Shown here: positions 1-11,200 of the stretch, in pieces | How the letters are laid out: each line of letters starts with the position of its first letter | Numbering within the stretch: the first letter of the stretch is position 1 | NCBI GenBank assembly: GCA_037501455.1 | Contig: CM074861.1 | Span: 34,054,001 to 34,118,000 of the forward strand | Direction: 5' to 3' | Length of the DNA: 64,000 nt | Origin: Lantana camara | Taxonomy: Eukaryota > Streptophyta > Magnoliopsida > Lamiales > Verbenaceae | Translations under genes and position numbers: made by a program | Notes under the pieces: generated by a model | Seen by the model: only the letters and a program-made list of their open reading frames with translations | Told to the model about the DNA's origin: nothing | The model's database searches: none

Positions 1-1474
1 CATTTGCAGCTAAGTATTCGGCCTCAGTGGTCGAATCTGCAGTGGTTGTTTTCTTGGAACTCTTCCAACTCACTGCTCCGTCGTTTAGGCAGAAAATGTA
101 TCCTGACATTGACTTAAAATCATCTAAGTCAGATGCAAAGCTTGCATCGCAGTATCCTTCGACAGTAAGATCTTTCTGACCTCCGTAAACTAAGAATAAA
201 TCTTTAGTACTTTTCAAGTACTTAAGAATATTCTTCACGGCAGCCCAGTGACCATCTCCAGGGTCAGATTGGAACCGACTTGTCACACTAAGTGCATAAG
301 CCACATCCGGTCGAGTACATAACATTGCATACATTATGCTACCTATTGCTGACGCATAAGGTGCGTGAGTCATTCTCTCCTTCTCAAGGTTACTCTTAGG
401 ACACATCTTCTTTGAAAGACATGTTCCTACACTCATAGGAAGGTTCTTAACCTTTGCTGACTCCATATTGAATCTCTTCAATACTTTGTCAATGTACATC
501 GACTGTGATAGTCCTATTAACCTTCTAGATCTATCGCGATAGATTTTAATTCCAAGGATATAGGACGCATCACCAAGATCTTTCATCTCGAATTGGTTCG
601 ATAACCACAACTTAGTAACTTTCATGTCATCCTTCGAATTCCCAATAAGAAGGATGTCATCAACATAAAGTACTAAGAATTGCACTGAGGTCTCCAATTC
701 CTTTCTATACACACATGATTCATTCGAAATTTGACTGAAGCCAAACGCTTTGACTGATTCATCAAATCGAATATTCCAATTCCTAGAAGCCTGTTTCAAT
801 CCATAGATTGATCTTTGGAGTTTGCAAACCTTTTGCTCACTCCAACTGAACGTGAAACCTATGGGTTGCTCCATATAAATGTCTTTGTCAATGTCACCAT
901 TGAGAAAGGCAGTTTTCACATCCATTTGCCATATCTCATAGTCATAATATGCAGCAATGGCAAACATGATCCGAATAGACTTTTTCATTGCAACTGGCGA
1001 AAAGGTTTCATGAAAGTCCACGCCGGGTCTTTGAGTGAATCCTTTTGCAACCAGTCTTGCTTTGTAGGCTACAATGCTTCCATCAACTCCAAGCTTTCTC
1101 TTAAAGATCCATTTGCAACCTATGGGTTTGACCCCATCAGGCAAATCTCCCAAGGTCCAAACTTGGTTGGAGTTCATGGAGTCCATTTCGGATTTCATGG
1201 CTTCTATCCACTGTTCAGAGTCAGAATCTAAAAGTGCCTCCTCATATGTTACAGGATCATTATCCTTTTGAGAGATTTCATGGAAGAATCCATACCATCT
1301 CTCCGGCTGTCTAGGAGTGTGTTCAGAACGCCTTAGAGGAGGATTTTCGTGTGTATCGAAATTCGTGATTGGTCGTGGTTGATCAGTAAGGGACGTCTCT
1401 TCAGTGGGTGGCGTGGGCTCACTTTGTACTTCCTCTAATTCTATGATCTTCCCTTTCTTTTCTTTAAGGAACGG
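1..1474 (-). CDS. copia C gag-pol, 3' part: reverse transcriptase and RNase H (partial)
   Basis: Read on the minus strand from 1474 to 1, this stays open and runs off the window edge. It encodes the copia reverse transcriptase and most of RNase H. Visible motifs include CKWIFKRKLG and ARLVAKGFTQ near the RT start, MDVKTAFLNG, the catalytic box LYVDDILLIG (about 670), CTRPDVAYALS, and the RNase H stretch DASFASD followed by STTEAEYLAAN at the edge. The polyprotein makes cDNA from element RNA in virus-like particles. The frame matches the part at 5046-7174 once solo LTR E and one copy of its 5-bp duplication are ignored, so the reading frame was probably intact when E inserted. No stop was seen in this part. 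The 3' end and stop codon are outside the window. Confidence 0.9.
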
Positions 1475-4400
1475 TGTAACACCCTAAGCGGTGGGGCATC
1501 ACACCCCCGCACTATGACCCGACACGTGTACGAAATGGAAGGTCCGCACACGCGCCAAGTCACAGCGAACGGGTGACAAACAAAAAACACACGCACTAGC
1601 TAGGCGGTATCTAACCCTGTACAAAAGAAGGTAAGCAAAACATGACAGCGGAAGTAGCACGAAATGCCAACCTACAAAAACTTTTACACACCAAGCATAC
1701 AACGCAGTTCATACATTAGAATCAAATATACGGGTTCAACTAGTTCAACAAACCTGTCCTAACCTGTCCCGAATAATTACACATCAAAACGGGTTCAACT
1801 AATTCGAGCACCTGTCCTAACCTGTCCCGAATTCCAAACATTCAAATCATAGATTCCTAACCTGCACAGAACATATCTTATACAGAGTTTACGAACCATA
1901 AATCAGAATAAAATACTTAACAAACTTAAACGAACAGACACAGACTCGACAGACACGACACAACGCCGCCTAGTACGAACTCCAACGACCTGAACCTGCA
2001 ACTAAAAACATAAACGGGGAGGGGTCAGTCCATAGACTGAGCGAGGGGCTGACACACGCACACTATACATATATATAGAGCAAAGCACAAAGAAGAAGCG
2101 ACGTTCGTGAACCCGGGGTTAGTTTTTGCACGCCAAAACATTTTCCTGTGATAATATACATATAGGGAGACTTATCAAAACAGAACTGACAAAACTTAAA
2201 TCAAAAGTTTCTTAAGGCACAACTCAGATTCAGACAGACTTAACACACATATCGGAGCATATCTTATTAGCTTAAAAGTATATCAATTTTTATCTTAATT
2301 TAAGAATCTACCCCCGTTTCACGAACTTATGACACACGGACAGACAGAACACACTTACTCATATCAAAACAAAACTCATAAAACAATCCCACCTGCACAC
2401 CATTGGGGAAGAGAGGTGCCCCTCTCAACCCACCACAGAACGAAACATATGAACCGGAGGATCCCGCCCGGTTCCTTCGACGGCCAGCCAAAATGCGCTC
2501 CGTCGGCATAGGAGAACTAAGTCTCCCGTTGGTGGAGAAGTGCACAGGGGTCGTAACTGGCGACCCCGATGGTCGTCCCGGGTCTCCCTTACCCACAATC
2601 TCCGGGGCCCATCACACAGATAAACAGACATATCTCATGCATATCGTGCTTATCATATCACACGTACATATCACACACACACTGACCTCGGAATCATAAC
2701 AGAACTGAAACAAAGCATACATAGGCTCATACATAGCGTTTCGTATTTTCAAATCAAATCATATGACAAAACCAGCAAAATACGTACTTCGCACATATCT
2801 ACATATATATAAGGCTTATAAACCGCATGCATTCGAAAACGAGCACGTTGCTATAGGGTATAACTATATCCTAACCTCACCTGGTACCAAACACAGCCGA
2901 ACACAAAGCAGAAGGTCCACCCCGGAACCTGCACGACTCACTTGACACCACCCCGGGTGCACCTGAACCAACTGAACACACAAACACAACACAGGGCTCA
3001 GACTCAAACTCAAACAACCATATAAAGACGCACGGCAATGCTCAAGAATACAAATGATGCACAGTTAGTTCACATTTATCCCAATTAAGTCATTCGTATC
3101 GAATCACAATTATTTCACACGTTAGAGGATGCATAACTTATAGAATTCATATCATCATATAGGGAATATAATTTGAGGCATAATAATTTAATCTCATCAT
3201 GGTCCAAATCTCGTGAAGTTAACACGTTGATCATATAACAAATTTGATAAATAAATACAAAATACATAATGTCTAATATTCCAACAAATAGCATACTTGA
3301 TCGATTCATTCAAAATTAAATATAACATATCATTTCATAATTTATATCTCAAGTTTCATATAATCTCATTATCAATCTAGTTTTCAAATATTACACGAAC
3401 ACCCCTTAAATAAAATATTCTCAATCAAGTGGGCATAAAACGAGATTATTAAATTCAATAAATTAGAAGTCGAGCTTCTCATGCATCATAACATATTCTC
3501 ATATATCAGACAATTCATAATTTCCATTTATCGCTCATACATGATCACATTATACAATTAAAAACAATTAACGAAAATAAATACAATAACTTCAAAAATT
3601 CATATAAAATCAACCGGACATCCGATTGACGAACGGAAAGTGGCGTTGGACTCACCACAACGAAACGGACCCACTGTCCGAAAGTCACCGGAATGCCACC
3701 ACCGTAGCCGGCCGAACAGCCACCGGCCGCCACCGGAACACCGCCTCCGGTGGTCGAAAAAATCCCCGGAAGGACAGAAACGTGCGCCTCGGCCTACTCA
3801 ATAAAAGCCCTCAAACAATTTCAGAAAATAACAAACACACAGGACTTCGTTGATGAAAAACCGAACTAAAATCCTAGGACGAAAACTGAAATTAAATACA
3901 AACCGCAAAACGAAAATGAAATCCGAACATACCATTGGAAAGCCCGTAACGAGCCCTACAAAAGCCCCATAGCCAAACCCCGGAAAAATCATCGGAAAAC
4001 CCGGACCGCCGGTCCAGCCCCGATTCACCACCGGTCCACCGCCACCGGCCGGTCCCTGGAACGCCGCCGATGCCATCCGCTATGTTTCGTCATTCCAAGC
4101 AACTTTTGTAAAGGGAGCACCACCAAAACCGGCCGGGAAATGGTCCCATTTGCCGCCAAAGGTCCGCCGGTGCGCCACTGGCCGGTTCGGCCATCTCCGC
4201 CGCGAATCGCTCAAAGAGGAGGCCGAAAATGGATTCAGGGGGCCGGAAAAGGTAGGGAACCGCCAAAGATCCTCCGGAAAAGCCGCCGGAAAGCGGCGAA
4301 CGCCGCTGCTACAGTGCGCCGCCGCCGCTACGTAACATTCTGGCCGCGCGTGAGCCGCCGCCGCTGGCCGGATGGTTGTGCCGCCAACACCATTTGAAAC

Positions 4401-5045
4401 GCCGGGAACTCCTTCATCTGGGTGAGGGGCGCGTGCTCCAAAACTGACGTCGGAAGCCACTGCGAAGGGGCGGCGAAATGGCGGTTCTCCGTTCCGCTGC
4501 CGTTGCTGTGCCATAGCGCCACCACTGCTGAGTTTTAGTCTTCGATTCTTGTACCATCGTGACGGGCTCGTCGAGCTGATAAATTTCCACTACTCAAACG
4601 TCTAATTCCGTCGAGAAACGAGGGAGAACGGGCATGTGTGTGCAATTACGCCTTCGAGTGTGTGTGAACAGTAACTGATCGCTGGAGAAGACGATGAAGG
4701 CTGAGGTCTGATCTTTGGCACGAATTACGAGGATTCGGGGTATATATCTCGGGTCCTCGTACGTAAAAACGGTCGGAAGAACGGGCTAACAAAGTCAGAA
4801 TTGGGCAAACTCAGAGTCTACGGACTCGTCTCGATACCCCGAACGCGTTGAATGGGTCAAAATAGTCAAAATCTCGTTCAAACAAGAAATGACCGAAAAA
4901 CCCCTAAAAAGTGAAAATTGCAAACAAGCCCCTAAACTCTTAAAGAGTTCAAATAGGGCCACGAAAAATACAAAATCACATAATTAAACACATAAAAAGG
5001 TTAAATAGTGATGTACCTTATAAATCGGACGAGCGGGATGTTACA
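1475..5045 (-). mobile_element. Solo LTR E of a Ty3/gypsy element (about 3.57 kb)
   Basis: It begins TGTAACACCC and ends GGATGTTACA, and is flanked by 5-bp target duplications AACGG at 1470-1474 and 5046-5050. It has no internal coding region, primer-binding site or polypurine tract, so it is a solo LTR left by LTR-LTR recombination. The first bases (CCCCGCACTATGACCCGACACG) match the start of the other gypsy LTRs (17600, 24372, 55550) and the reverse complement of the LTR ends of A and H, so the element orientation is minus. A GC-rich part (about 3660-4400) holds several GGCCGG-centred palindromes. A CAGTC/GACTG hairpin (2024-2043) lies just upstream, in element sense, of a TTGCAG acceptor-like site at 1996-1997. 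ORFs in the GC-rich part look accidental. Confidence 0.92.
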
Positions 5046-7174
5046 AACGGTTCCTCAAGAAAAGTGGCATTTCTGGAAACAAACACCTTTTGCTCAGATT
5101 GATCATAGAAGTAGTATCCTATGGATTCCTTAGGATAACCTAAAAAGTAGCATAAGTTAGAACGAGAATCTAACTTATCTCCCATTGTCCTCTTCACGTA
5201 AGCAGGACAACCCCAAATTCTCAAGTAAGAATAACTAGGGATTTTACCATGCCACATTTCATAGGGCGTTTTAGGGACTGACTTAGAGGGAACTAGATTC
5301 AAAATCTTTGCTGCACTTTCTAGGGCATAACCCCAGAAAGAAGGTGGTAAGTCAGTGAAACTCATCATGGAACGAACCATATCAAGTAAGGTTGGATTCC
5401 TTCTCTCAGAAACTCCATTAAGCCGAGGAGTTCCCGGAGGAGTCCACTGAGAGATAATCCCATTATCTTTGAGATGATTAAGGAATTCTTCACTAAGATA
5501 TTTGCCTCCTTGATCAGATCGAAGTGCTTTGATCTTGTGACCAGTTTGGTTCTCAACCTCCTTTTGAAATTCTAAGAATTTCTCAAAAGCTTCAGATTTA
5601 TACTTCATTAAGTATACATAACCATACCGACTAAAGTCATCAGTGAAGGTTATGAAATACTGATGATTGTTTCTAGTGCTTACACTAAGCGGTCCACAAA
5701 CTTCAGTATGGATCAAATCCAAGACCTCAGTGGCACGTTCCACAGTTCCTTTAAAAGGAACTTTGGACATTTTTCCTTTGAGACAAGATTCGCAAGAAGT
5801 TAACTCTTTAAGATCATTTTCAGAGAATGATCCTAAAGTGTTTATCTTGCTAAGTCTGTTCTTGGAAATGTGTCCTAATCTAGCGTGCCATAAGGGAGCT
5901 GAAACTTTGTCATCTCTCTTACGCTTCGTTTCTCGTTGTATATTCATAATATTGATATTTTGAGTTAGATAAAGTCCATTACTTAGAGTACCGATGTGAA
6001 CGGAAGAGTTGTTCCATTTGATAAAATATTTACCATTCTTAATATAAGTTTCATAACCTTCACAATCTAAAATTGGAACTGAAATTATATTACGAATAAT
6101 GCTCGGTACATAAAGGACTTTATTTAGGACTAACTCAAAACTACCTAAATCTAATCTAATTGTGCCTAAAGCTCGAGCTTCAACGTTTGAGCCATCGCCG
6201 ATCTTCAAGACACATTCTCCTTCTTTGAGTTGTTGGACTTCACTTAGCATATGTACATCATTACAGATATGAGTTCCACAACCGGTATCAAGTACCCAAG
6301 AACTAGAATTAATAGAAAGATTTACTTCAACGAGAAAGATACCTTTCTTTAGAGTAGCCTTGTACTCTGGGCAGTTTCTCCTCCAATGTCCCGCTTTGCC
6401 ACAATGGAAGCAAACATCCTCTTTCTGATCACGCTTCTTCTTTTGGGCCTTCCCCTTCGAAATGCCACCAGTGGGCCTAAGGGGTTTCTTCTTCTTCTTT
6501 TGGGCTCTCTTGCCCTTACCTTTAGAAGGCCCAGAAGAGGAAGATGGAGCATTAACCATCAAAACCTTATTGTTCTTCTTGATCGTGCTTTCAGCAGTCA
6601 CAAGCTGACTAATCTGCTCAGCTAAAGTAGCACCAGCATGATTCATGTTGAAGTTAAGGACAAAAGGGTTGAATGATGATGGGAGCGAAGCTAGCAACAA
6701 ATCCACTGAAAGCTCATCTTTCAGTGGTATGTCCATGGAAGCAAGTTTCTCAGTAAGGGCGAGAAACTTGAGTCCATATTCATGGACACTTGAACCTTCC
6801 CTCATTCTCAAGTGGAACAATTCCTTTGAAGTGTTATACCTTGTAACACGTTCATGAGGGCGGTAAAGTTGCTCTGAGTGGTCGTAAATCTCCCAAGCGA
6901 ATTCCATGGCCTCATGTTGCCTTTGCAAGTCCAGAGACATGTTAGCCAACATAAGGCAACGGGCTTGGAGATTATCATCCTTCCACTTCTGAGTCGCGTC
7001 CCGCTCGGCCCGACTGGGAGCCTCCCCTTTGGGACTAGGCTCCCCTTCGAAGAGAACATAAGTTCTCTTCTCAGAATCTAAAATGATTTTTAGATTCCTC
7101 AGCCAATCAGAATAGTTGGGACCAGTCAACTTGTTTGACTCGAGGATCGATACAAGAGGGTTTTTGGTTGCCAT
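5046..7174 (-). CDS. copia C gag-pol, 5' part: Gag, protease, integrase
   Basis: About 709 native codons start at the ATG at 7174 (protein begins MATKNPLVSI); the frame then enters solo LTR E and stops there. Domains: Gag of the UBN2 type (about 1-200), a Lys-rich linker (about 218-250), a zinc knuckle CFHCGKAGHWRRNC (255-268), aspartic protease with LDTG (295-298), pre-integrase zinc domain with H430, H435, C461, C464, and integrase core with D554 (LRSDQGG) and E590 (NGVSERR). The place of the first integrase aspartate, usually HTDVCGP, reads HTEVCGP (E491), a possible loss of activity. The C-terminal WGCPAYV and CYFLGY motifs of copia integrase are present. No stop or frameshift was seen before the insertion. 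The product would form the particle and integrate cDNA if the frame were whole. Confidence 0.93.
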
Positions 7175-7381
7175 TTCAAAACACGTAGAGAATCACAGAA
7201 TCTACGACCTAAATGGTAAAATAGAGAACTTAGTGAGCATGCTGAATTATAACGATATACAAAAGATAAGGTCTTTAATCTAATGTAGCTCCCACTGTTT
7301 TTCAAAGATCTATAATTCCCAAAGATCTAAGAGGAACACGTTTCCCAATGGGTACTAAGATCCTAGGCATTTTACCTCGAA

Positions 7382-7702
7382 CCCACGACTCGCGGACATT
7401 CTAAGTAAGAACCCCAGGTAGGTACAACTTACCAATTCTAACACCTTTAGAACTCTTAGTAATTATTTTTACATCACCTATCTTTCAATATGGACCCACG
7501 ACTCGTGCGACATCCATATTTACTTAGGCGTTAAGCTAGACCCATCAATCATAAGATCATGATCAAAACTTAGTTCGAACGACCCACGACTCGCGGACAT
7601 CGCCCTTGCTAAAATTGATCACGAAATATTGATCATTTAAAAGGATCAATTAGGTAACTAAGAACTAATAATCTCCACTAGCTATCCCACGACTCGCGGA
7701 CA
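7382..7702 (-). repeat. Four spaced copies of a 17-bp leader motif
   Basis: On the plus strand the motif reads CCCACGACTCGCGGACA. Copies are at 7382-7398, about 7495-7512 (variant CGTGCGACA), 7583-7599 and 7686-7702, about 90-115 bp apart with unrelated sequence between. Element F has the same four at about 44127, 44239, 44328 and 44430. In element sense each reads TGTCCGCGAGTCGTGGG. Confidence 0.85.
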
Positions 7703-8845
7703 ATAACTAGTTTCACTTACTAAACTTAAAACCTATTGATGGAATGCTAGGAATTTAATTCAAAATTTGCATCTCAAATTAAACACCTATTTGTTCGAAA
7801 TTAGCTTAATATTTAATGGGAATTTTCGAATCAACCGGAGAGTTGTCCGGTTCGACCTCACCAACATATATGTTATCCAATTTTATTAGTCTTGATTAAT
7901 GCAAGTACACTTAAATGCATTTCAAACAAGCACATAAACAGATAACATGTCCTAGCATGATACTAACATGTAATGATCATGAGTTCTACCTATCTTATGC
8001 GTGATATGTGGGAGCCATTCCACAATCACAAGTTCTAACATACATGCCACATAAACAGTTTAAATCACATAAGGGAAAGCGGTAACAAAATACGAGCCCT
8101 ATCTCTATTACATTTTTACAATTGAGATTCCCCTCCCTAACATTTTGAGGGGTCTTCACTTATGCCCTCCTTGTTACTTGAATGTGGTCCATCTTACTCC
8201 ATGGGTATATTGTCTCCAAAATGAAAATAAAACCTCACCACCTATCTCTACTCTCAAATTACAATAAAAAGAAAAAGGCATAAAGTAATAAGGCTCAATC
8301 TTCATATTGGCCTTAGACAATTACACGGGGCATACCCCGGCCTCAAAAACAGTAATATGGAAAGCCACATAATAAATCACATAACAGTACGCACATAAGT
8401 GAGGCTCCAACCTCAATTGAAAAACGCAACTATAGGGCTCCAACCCCAATTTAAACCATCCATGAGCATAAATTAAAACCATACATAAGTCTAAACCCAT
8501 GATCACCTAACATGCTTTTGCGAGAATTTAAATTTAGCCGATAAATTAAAATTCCCGTTTCAAATCCTAATGACTTAAAACATGACTTGATGCGAGTCTT
8601 ATTTATAAAAGTTTTCAATAAATCCCAAATTGGTAAAACAAATAAAATTCCAATTAATTTCTGAAAATTATTAATTTTATCAAAGATGTATTTTCCCAAA
8701 ATATAAACCGTTTCAATTTCTCAAAAATCCCAATTTTAAGTTTTATTCAAAAATTAAAATAAATATTCAAAAATAAAATTTTAAAATTAAAATAAAAATT
8801 GGGACTGGATTTCACGAAATACGAAAACGGATTACGAAGGAAAAA

Positions 8846-8972
8846 CGGGGCCCGTACGCGAAGAGGGCCGCACGTCGCAGCCAGCGCTTGCGCGCGCCTC
8901 GGCCATGTGCGGGCGACGGGCGGCCAGTCTCGAAGCCCGCGAGCGCGACACCTTCGCGCACGGGGTTTCGCT
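8846..8972. other. CpG-rich island in the copia C leader
   Basis: A very GC- and CpG-rich stretch in otherwise AT-rich leader. It is flanked by inverted, A/T-rich arms: CACGAAATACGAAAACGG at about 8812-8830 and GTTTTCGTTTCGTGTTTTCG at about 8990-9009. Element F has an island in the same place (45621-45857) with similar arms but little alignable core. Confidence 0.75.
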
Positions 8973-9243
8973 TGTTCGTCGTATTCCGTGTTTTCGTTTC
9001 GTGTTTTCGTTCAAAAGCAAAACAAATCCAAGAAATCCAAAAACAGTTTATACAGTTCCAAATCTAAAATAGTTTTCTAAAATTAAATTTTGCTAAAACC
9101 AATTTTCAGAAACTTTCAGGAAAAATTACAGTTTCGTAATTCAGGTTTTCTAAAACAATTACAAATACTCAATCGCATCAAGCCTAAGAATTTCTACCAA
9201 ATTCAGTATAATTGAGACGAATCAGAAACACGATTAACGAGGT

Positions 9244-9256
9244 GGTTCTGATACCA
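9244..9256 (-). other. Primer-binding site of copia C
   Basis: The minus strand reads TGGTATCAGAACC, which matches the usual initiator-Met tRNA primer-binding site (TGGTATCAGAGC) with one change. It lies two bases from the inner end of the 5' LTR and fixes the element orientation as minus. Confidence 0.88.
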
Positions 9257-9647
9257 CTTGTTGGAAAATACGAATCAGAAAACAGCGGAATTTAAAAAAT
9301 TTTCCCAACAAAAGGACCTTTGACTCGCAATCGTGTATCCAAATTCGTAGAGTTAAGAAACTTACTTTTCTTTTGTTCTTTCTTGAAGCGTTTCAAGCCA
9401 CCCAAGAACGCTCTTCTCACGGCTTGATCCCCTCTCCTTGGTAAAGCTCGAATCTTCAAACTTCTAACTTGAAGCTCTCTAGAGATAGTCCACCAACTTG
9501 ATCACAATATAACTAGTAAGGATGCTAGTTCTCTAGTTAGTGTTTAGGCTTAACCTAGGGTTTAATTTATCTTGGAGAAAGGATGGTGTTCAACACATGA
9601 ACCAAAAGAAGATCATCAATTAGCCTCAAGGGGAGCTCGAGCTCCCC

Positions 9648-9657
9648 TATATATAGG
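9648..9657 (-). promoter_or_regulatory. TATA-like box in the LTR of copia C
   Basis: The sequence CTATATATAGG is near-palindromic and stands about 390 bp from the inner end of the LTR. It is kept at 39094-39106 and at about 46880 in element F. Orientation is taken from the element. Confidence 0.5.
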
Positions 9658-9980
9658 AAGAAGGGTTGGCCGAAAATCTTAGTCCTTATGGGCTAGGGTT
9701 TTGGCCTCTCTCTCCTATTACTTGATCATCAAGTATTTTCCAACTTTGACTTTGAATTCTATTTCAAGTCAACTTTTAAGAGAGCTAAAATATCCAAACT
9801 ATTTTTGGATAATTTTATACTTTATTTATTTAAAATAAATAACTTATTTTATCTAATTAATTAATTCATAATTAATTAACTAGATTATTTATCTCCAAAA
9901 TAAGACTTTCTTTTAATTCAAAATTAAACCAAAGTCTATTAAATAATTAACAACTTAATTATTTAATATCCAATTAAATA

Positions 9981-10054
9981 GTCACGTGTGGCACACGTGT
10001 CATAATGACACGTGTCCAGTCACGTGACCCACACGTGTGATTTCACATGTGTGG
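9981..10054 (-). promoter_or_regulatory. Cluster of ACGTG (G-box/ABRE-like) palindromes in the copia LTR
   Basis: Within about 75 bp there are five ACGTG cores, such as CACACGTGTC, GACACGTGTC and CACACGTGTG, plus a sixth decayed to CACATGTGTG. In element F (39447-39519) all six are intact. ACGTG palindromes are known binding sites of plant bZIP and bHLH factors, including those acting in abscisic acid and light responses. They lie about 330 bp upstream of the TATA-like box in element sense, a fitting place for an enhancer. Confidence 0.65.
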
Positions 10055-11200
10055 AACCCTCTAGGCCCGATTAACTCGTTTAATCATTTTAAAGCCTCAA
10101 CTCATGTAACCAAGTTGTTGTGTGTGACCCTATAGGTTCTCAATTCAATTAGCAGTGACCCTAATTAATTAATTAACTAATTAATTAATCAGTCCACAGA
10201 TTAAACGACTATAGTCTAGCAACAGGTGTTTAACCCCTAGCTGAATTGGAATGTTCGGATTCGACAGAACCTTTAAGTCATTGATTCATGTGAGATACAA
10301 TCCTCCTACTTACTATCTCTCAACCAAGATCTAGGGTAAGGGAATAATCAGAACCCTAATAATCCGGTCTTAAAGCTAAGTGCATTTCATATCCATTTGA
10401 TCTCAATCCAAGAAACCCTTTTCTTGATGACTTGATCTTCTGCCTTGGCCAAGGACTCCATATAGCATATGAATGACTTACACAATAAGAGATCACCTTG
10501 CATATGCAAGTGTAGGTCCTTTCTTGATTCTCATTCACTTTCATGAATCACTTGTGCAGCCCCAGCATAAGCCTTGAATCAGTTGTCTAAGGCGACACCC
10601 TTTAAAGCTTATACCTAAGACTACAGAGTTAACTCATAAAGTGACAAGGAACCTCAAGTCTTAAGGATCAATTAATCACATCAATGACTCGTGAGATATT
10701 TCCTAATCTGGAAGTTTCTATTTCCTGAAATAGAAACTTCCTTTCCCATTTAGGAATGTTCTCACACGGGGCACTTTAGTGAACTTACTTATTGAAGTAA
10801 GCACCATCACGTATCACGCACGTATCAACTATACACTTTGCACCTCCATGAAACAAGGTGGTCCTTCTTAAGGGCGTGATCCCACAAGCAAGCCTTAGAG
10901 GAGTCAGGTTGACACTCCCACTGTCGGTAAGACTCATCGACTTGGAGCATTTTACTAATCATGACTTATGTGATATAGGGCTCGTTTCATGAACCATTTC
11001 ACCTAAATGGTAGAGTCCTAAAGTCATCAGGATTAAGGGAGTTCTCATACATGCACAGCTAAAGTAAACGCATACCAAACAAGAGCATATAAAGAAGTGT
11101 TGCCTCAATTCGTTATTTCATTCAAAGATTGTCTGTGATTATAATAAGGAAAAGCACAAAACGGATATACAATCGGCTTTCTAGGGCACCATTCCTAACA

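Larger units (their letters stand above)
7175..9243 (-). other. Long untranslated leader of copia C (between primer-binding site and gag)
   Basis: About 2.07 kb without a long ORF lies between the primer-binding site and the gag ATG. It is AT-rich apart from a CpG-dense island at 8846-8972. It contains four spaced copies of a 17-bp motif (7382-7702). The same leader, clearly alignable, is present in element F at about 43974-46149, although the pol of F is decayed, so the leader probably carries cis functions such as packaging, dimerisation or translation control. Short upstream ORFs begin inside three of the four motif copies. Confidence 0.8.
1..11200 (-). mobile_element. Ty1/copia LTR retrotransposon C, right portion, interrupted by solo LTR E
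   Basis: Minus-strand copia element. Its 5' LTR is at 9259-11200, the primer-binding site at 9244-9256, the leader at 7175-9243, and gag-pol starts at 7174 and runs left off the window. Solo LTR E (1475-5045) splits gag-pol. Gag, protease, integrase, reverse transcriptase and RNase H come in that order, which is the copia order. The 3' LTR lies beyond base 1. C sits inside the 5' LTR of gypsy element A, whose sequence resumes at 11201; the right target duplication should be AGTTA (11201-11205), with its partner outside the window. It is the best preserved element here and is related to element F (38381-48447). Confidence 0.93.
9259..11200 (-). repeat. 5' LTR of copia C
   Basis: 1942 bp bounded by TG and CA: on the plus strand it begins TGTTGGAAAATACG and ends CCATTCCTAACA. 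It aligns through most of its length with the LTRs of element F (38381-40664 and 46165-48447) but lacks a 327-bp block that those carry. It holds the ACGTG cluster at 9981-10054 and a TATA-like box at 9648-9657. The three features in this order suit U3 (right) to U5 (left) on the minus strand. Confidence 0.92.

Noticed and set aside
815..1271. Plus-strand open frames in the left copia region
   Set aside because: They lie antisense to the continuous RT frame of copia C and show no domain features.
4080..4514. Open frames (both strands) in the GC-rich part of solo LTR E
   Set aside because: They follow from GC-rich palindromic composition; no matching frame is kept in the LTRs of A, B, G or H.
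1475..5045. E as a complete retrotransposon
   Set aside because: No second LTR, primer-binding site, polypurine tract or coding domain between its ends.
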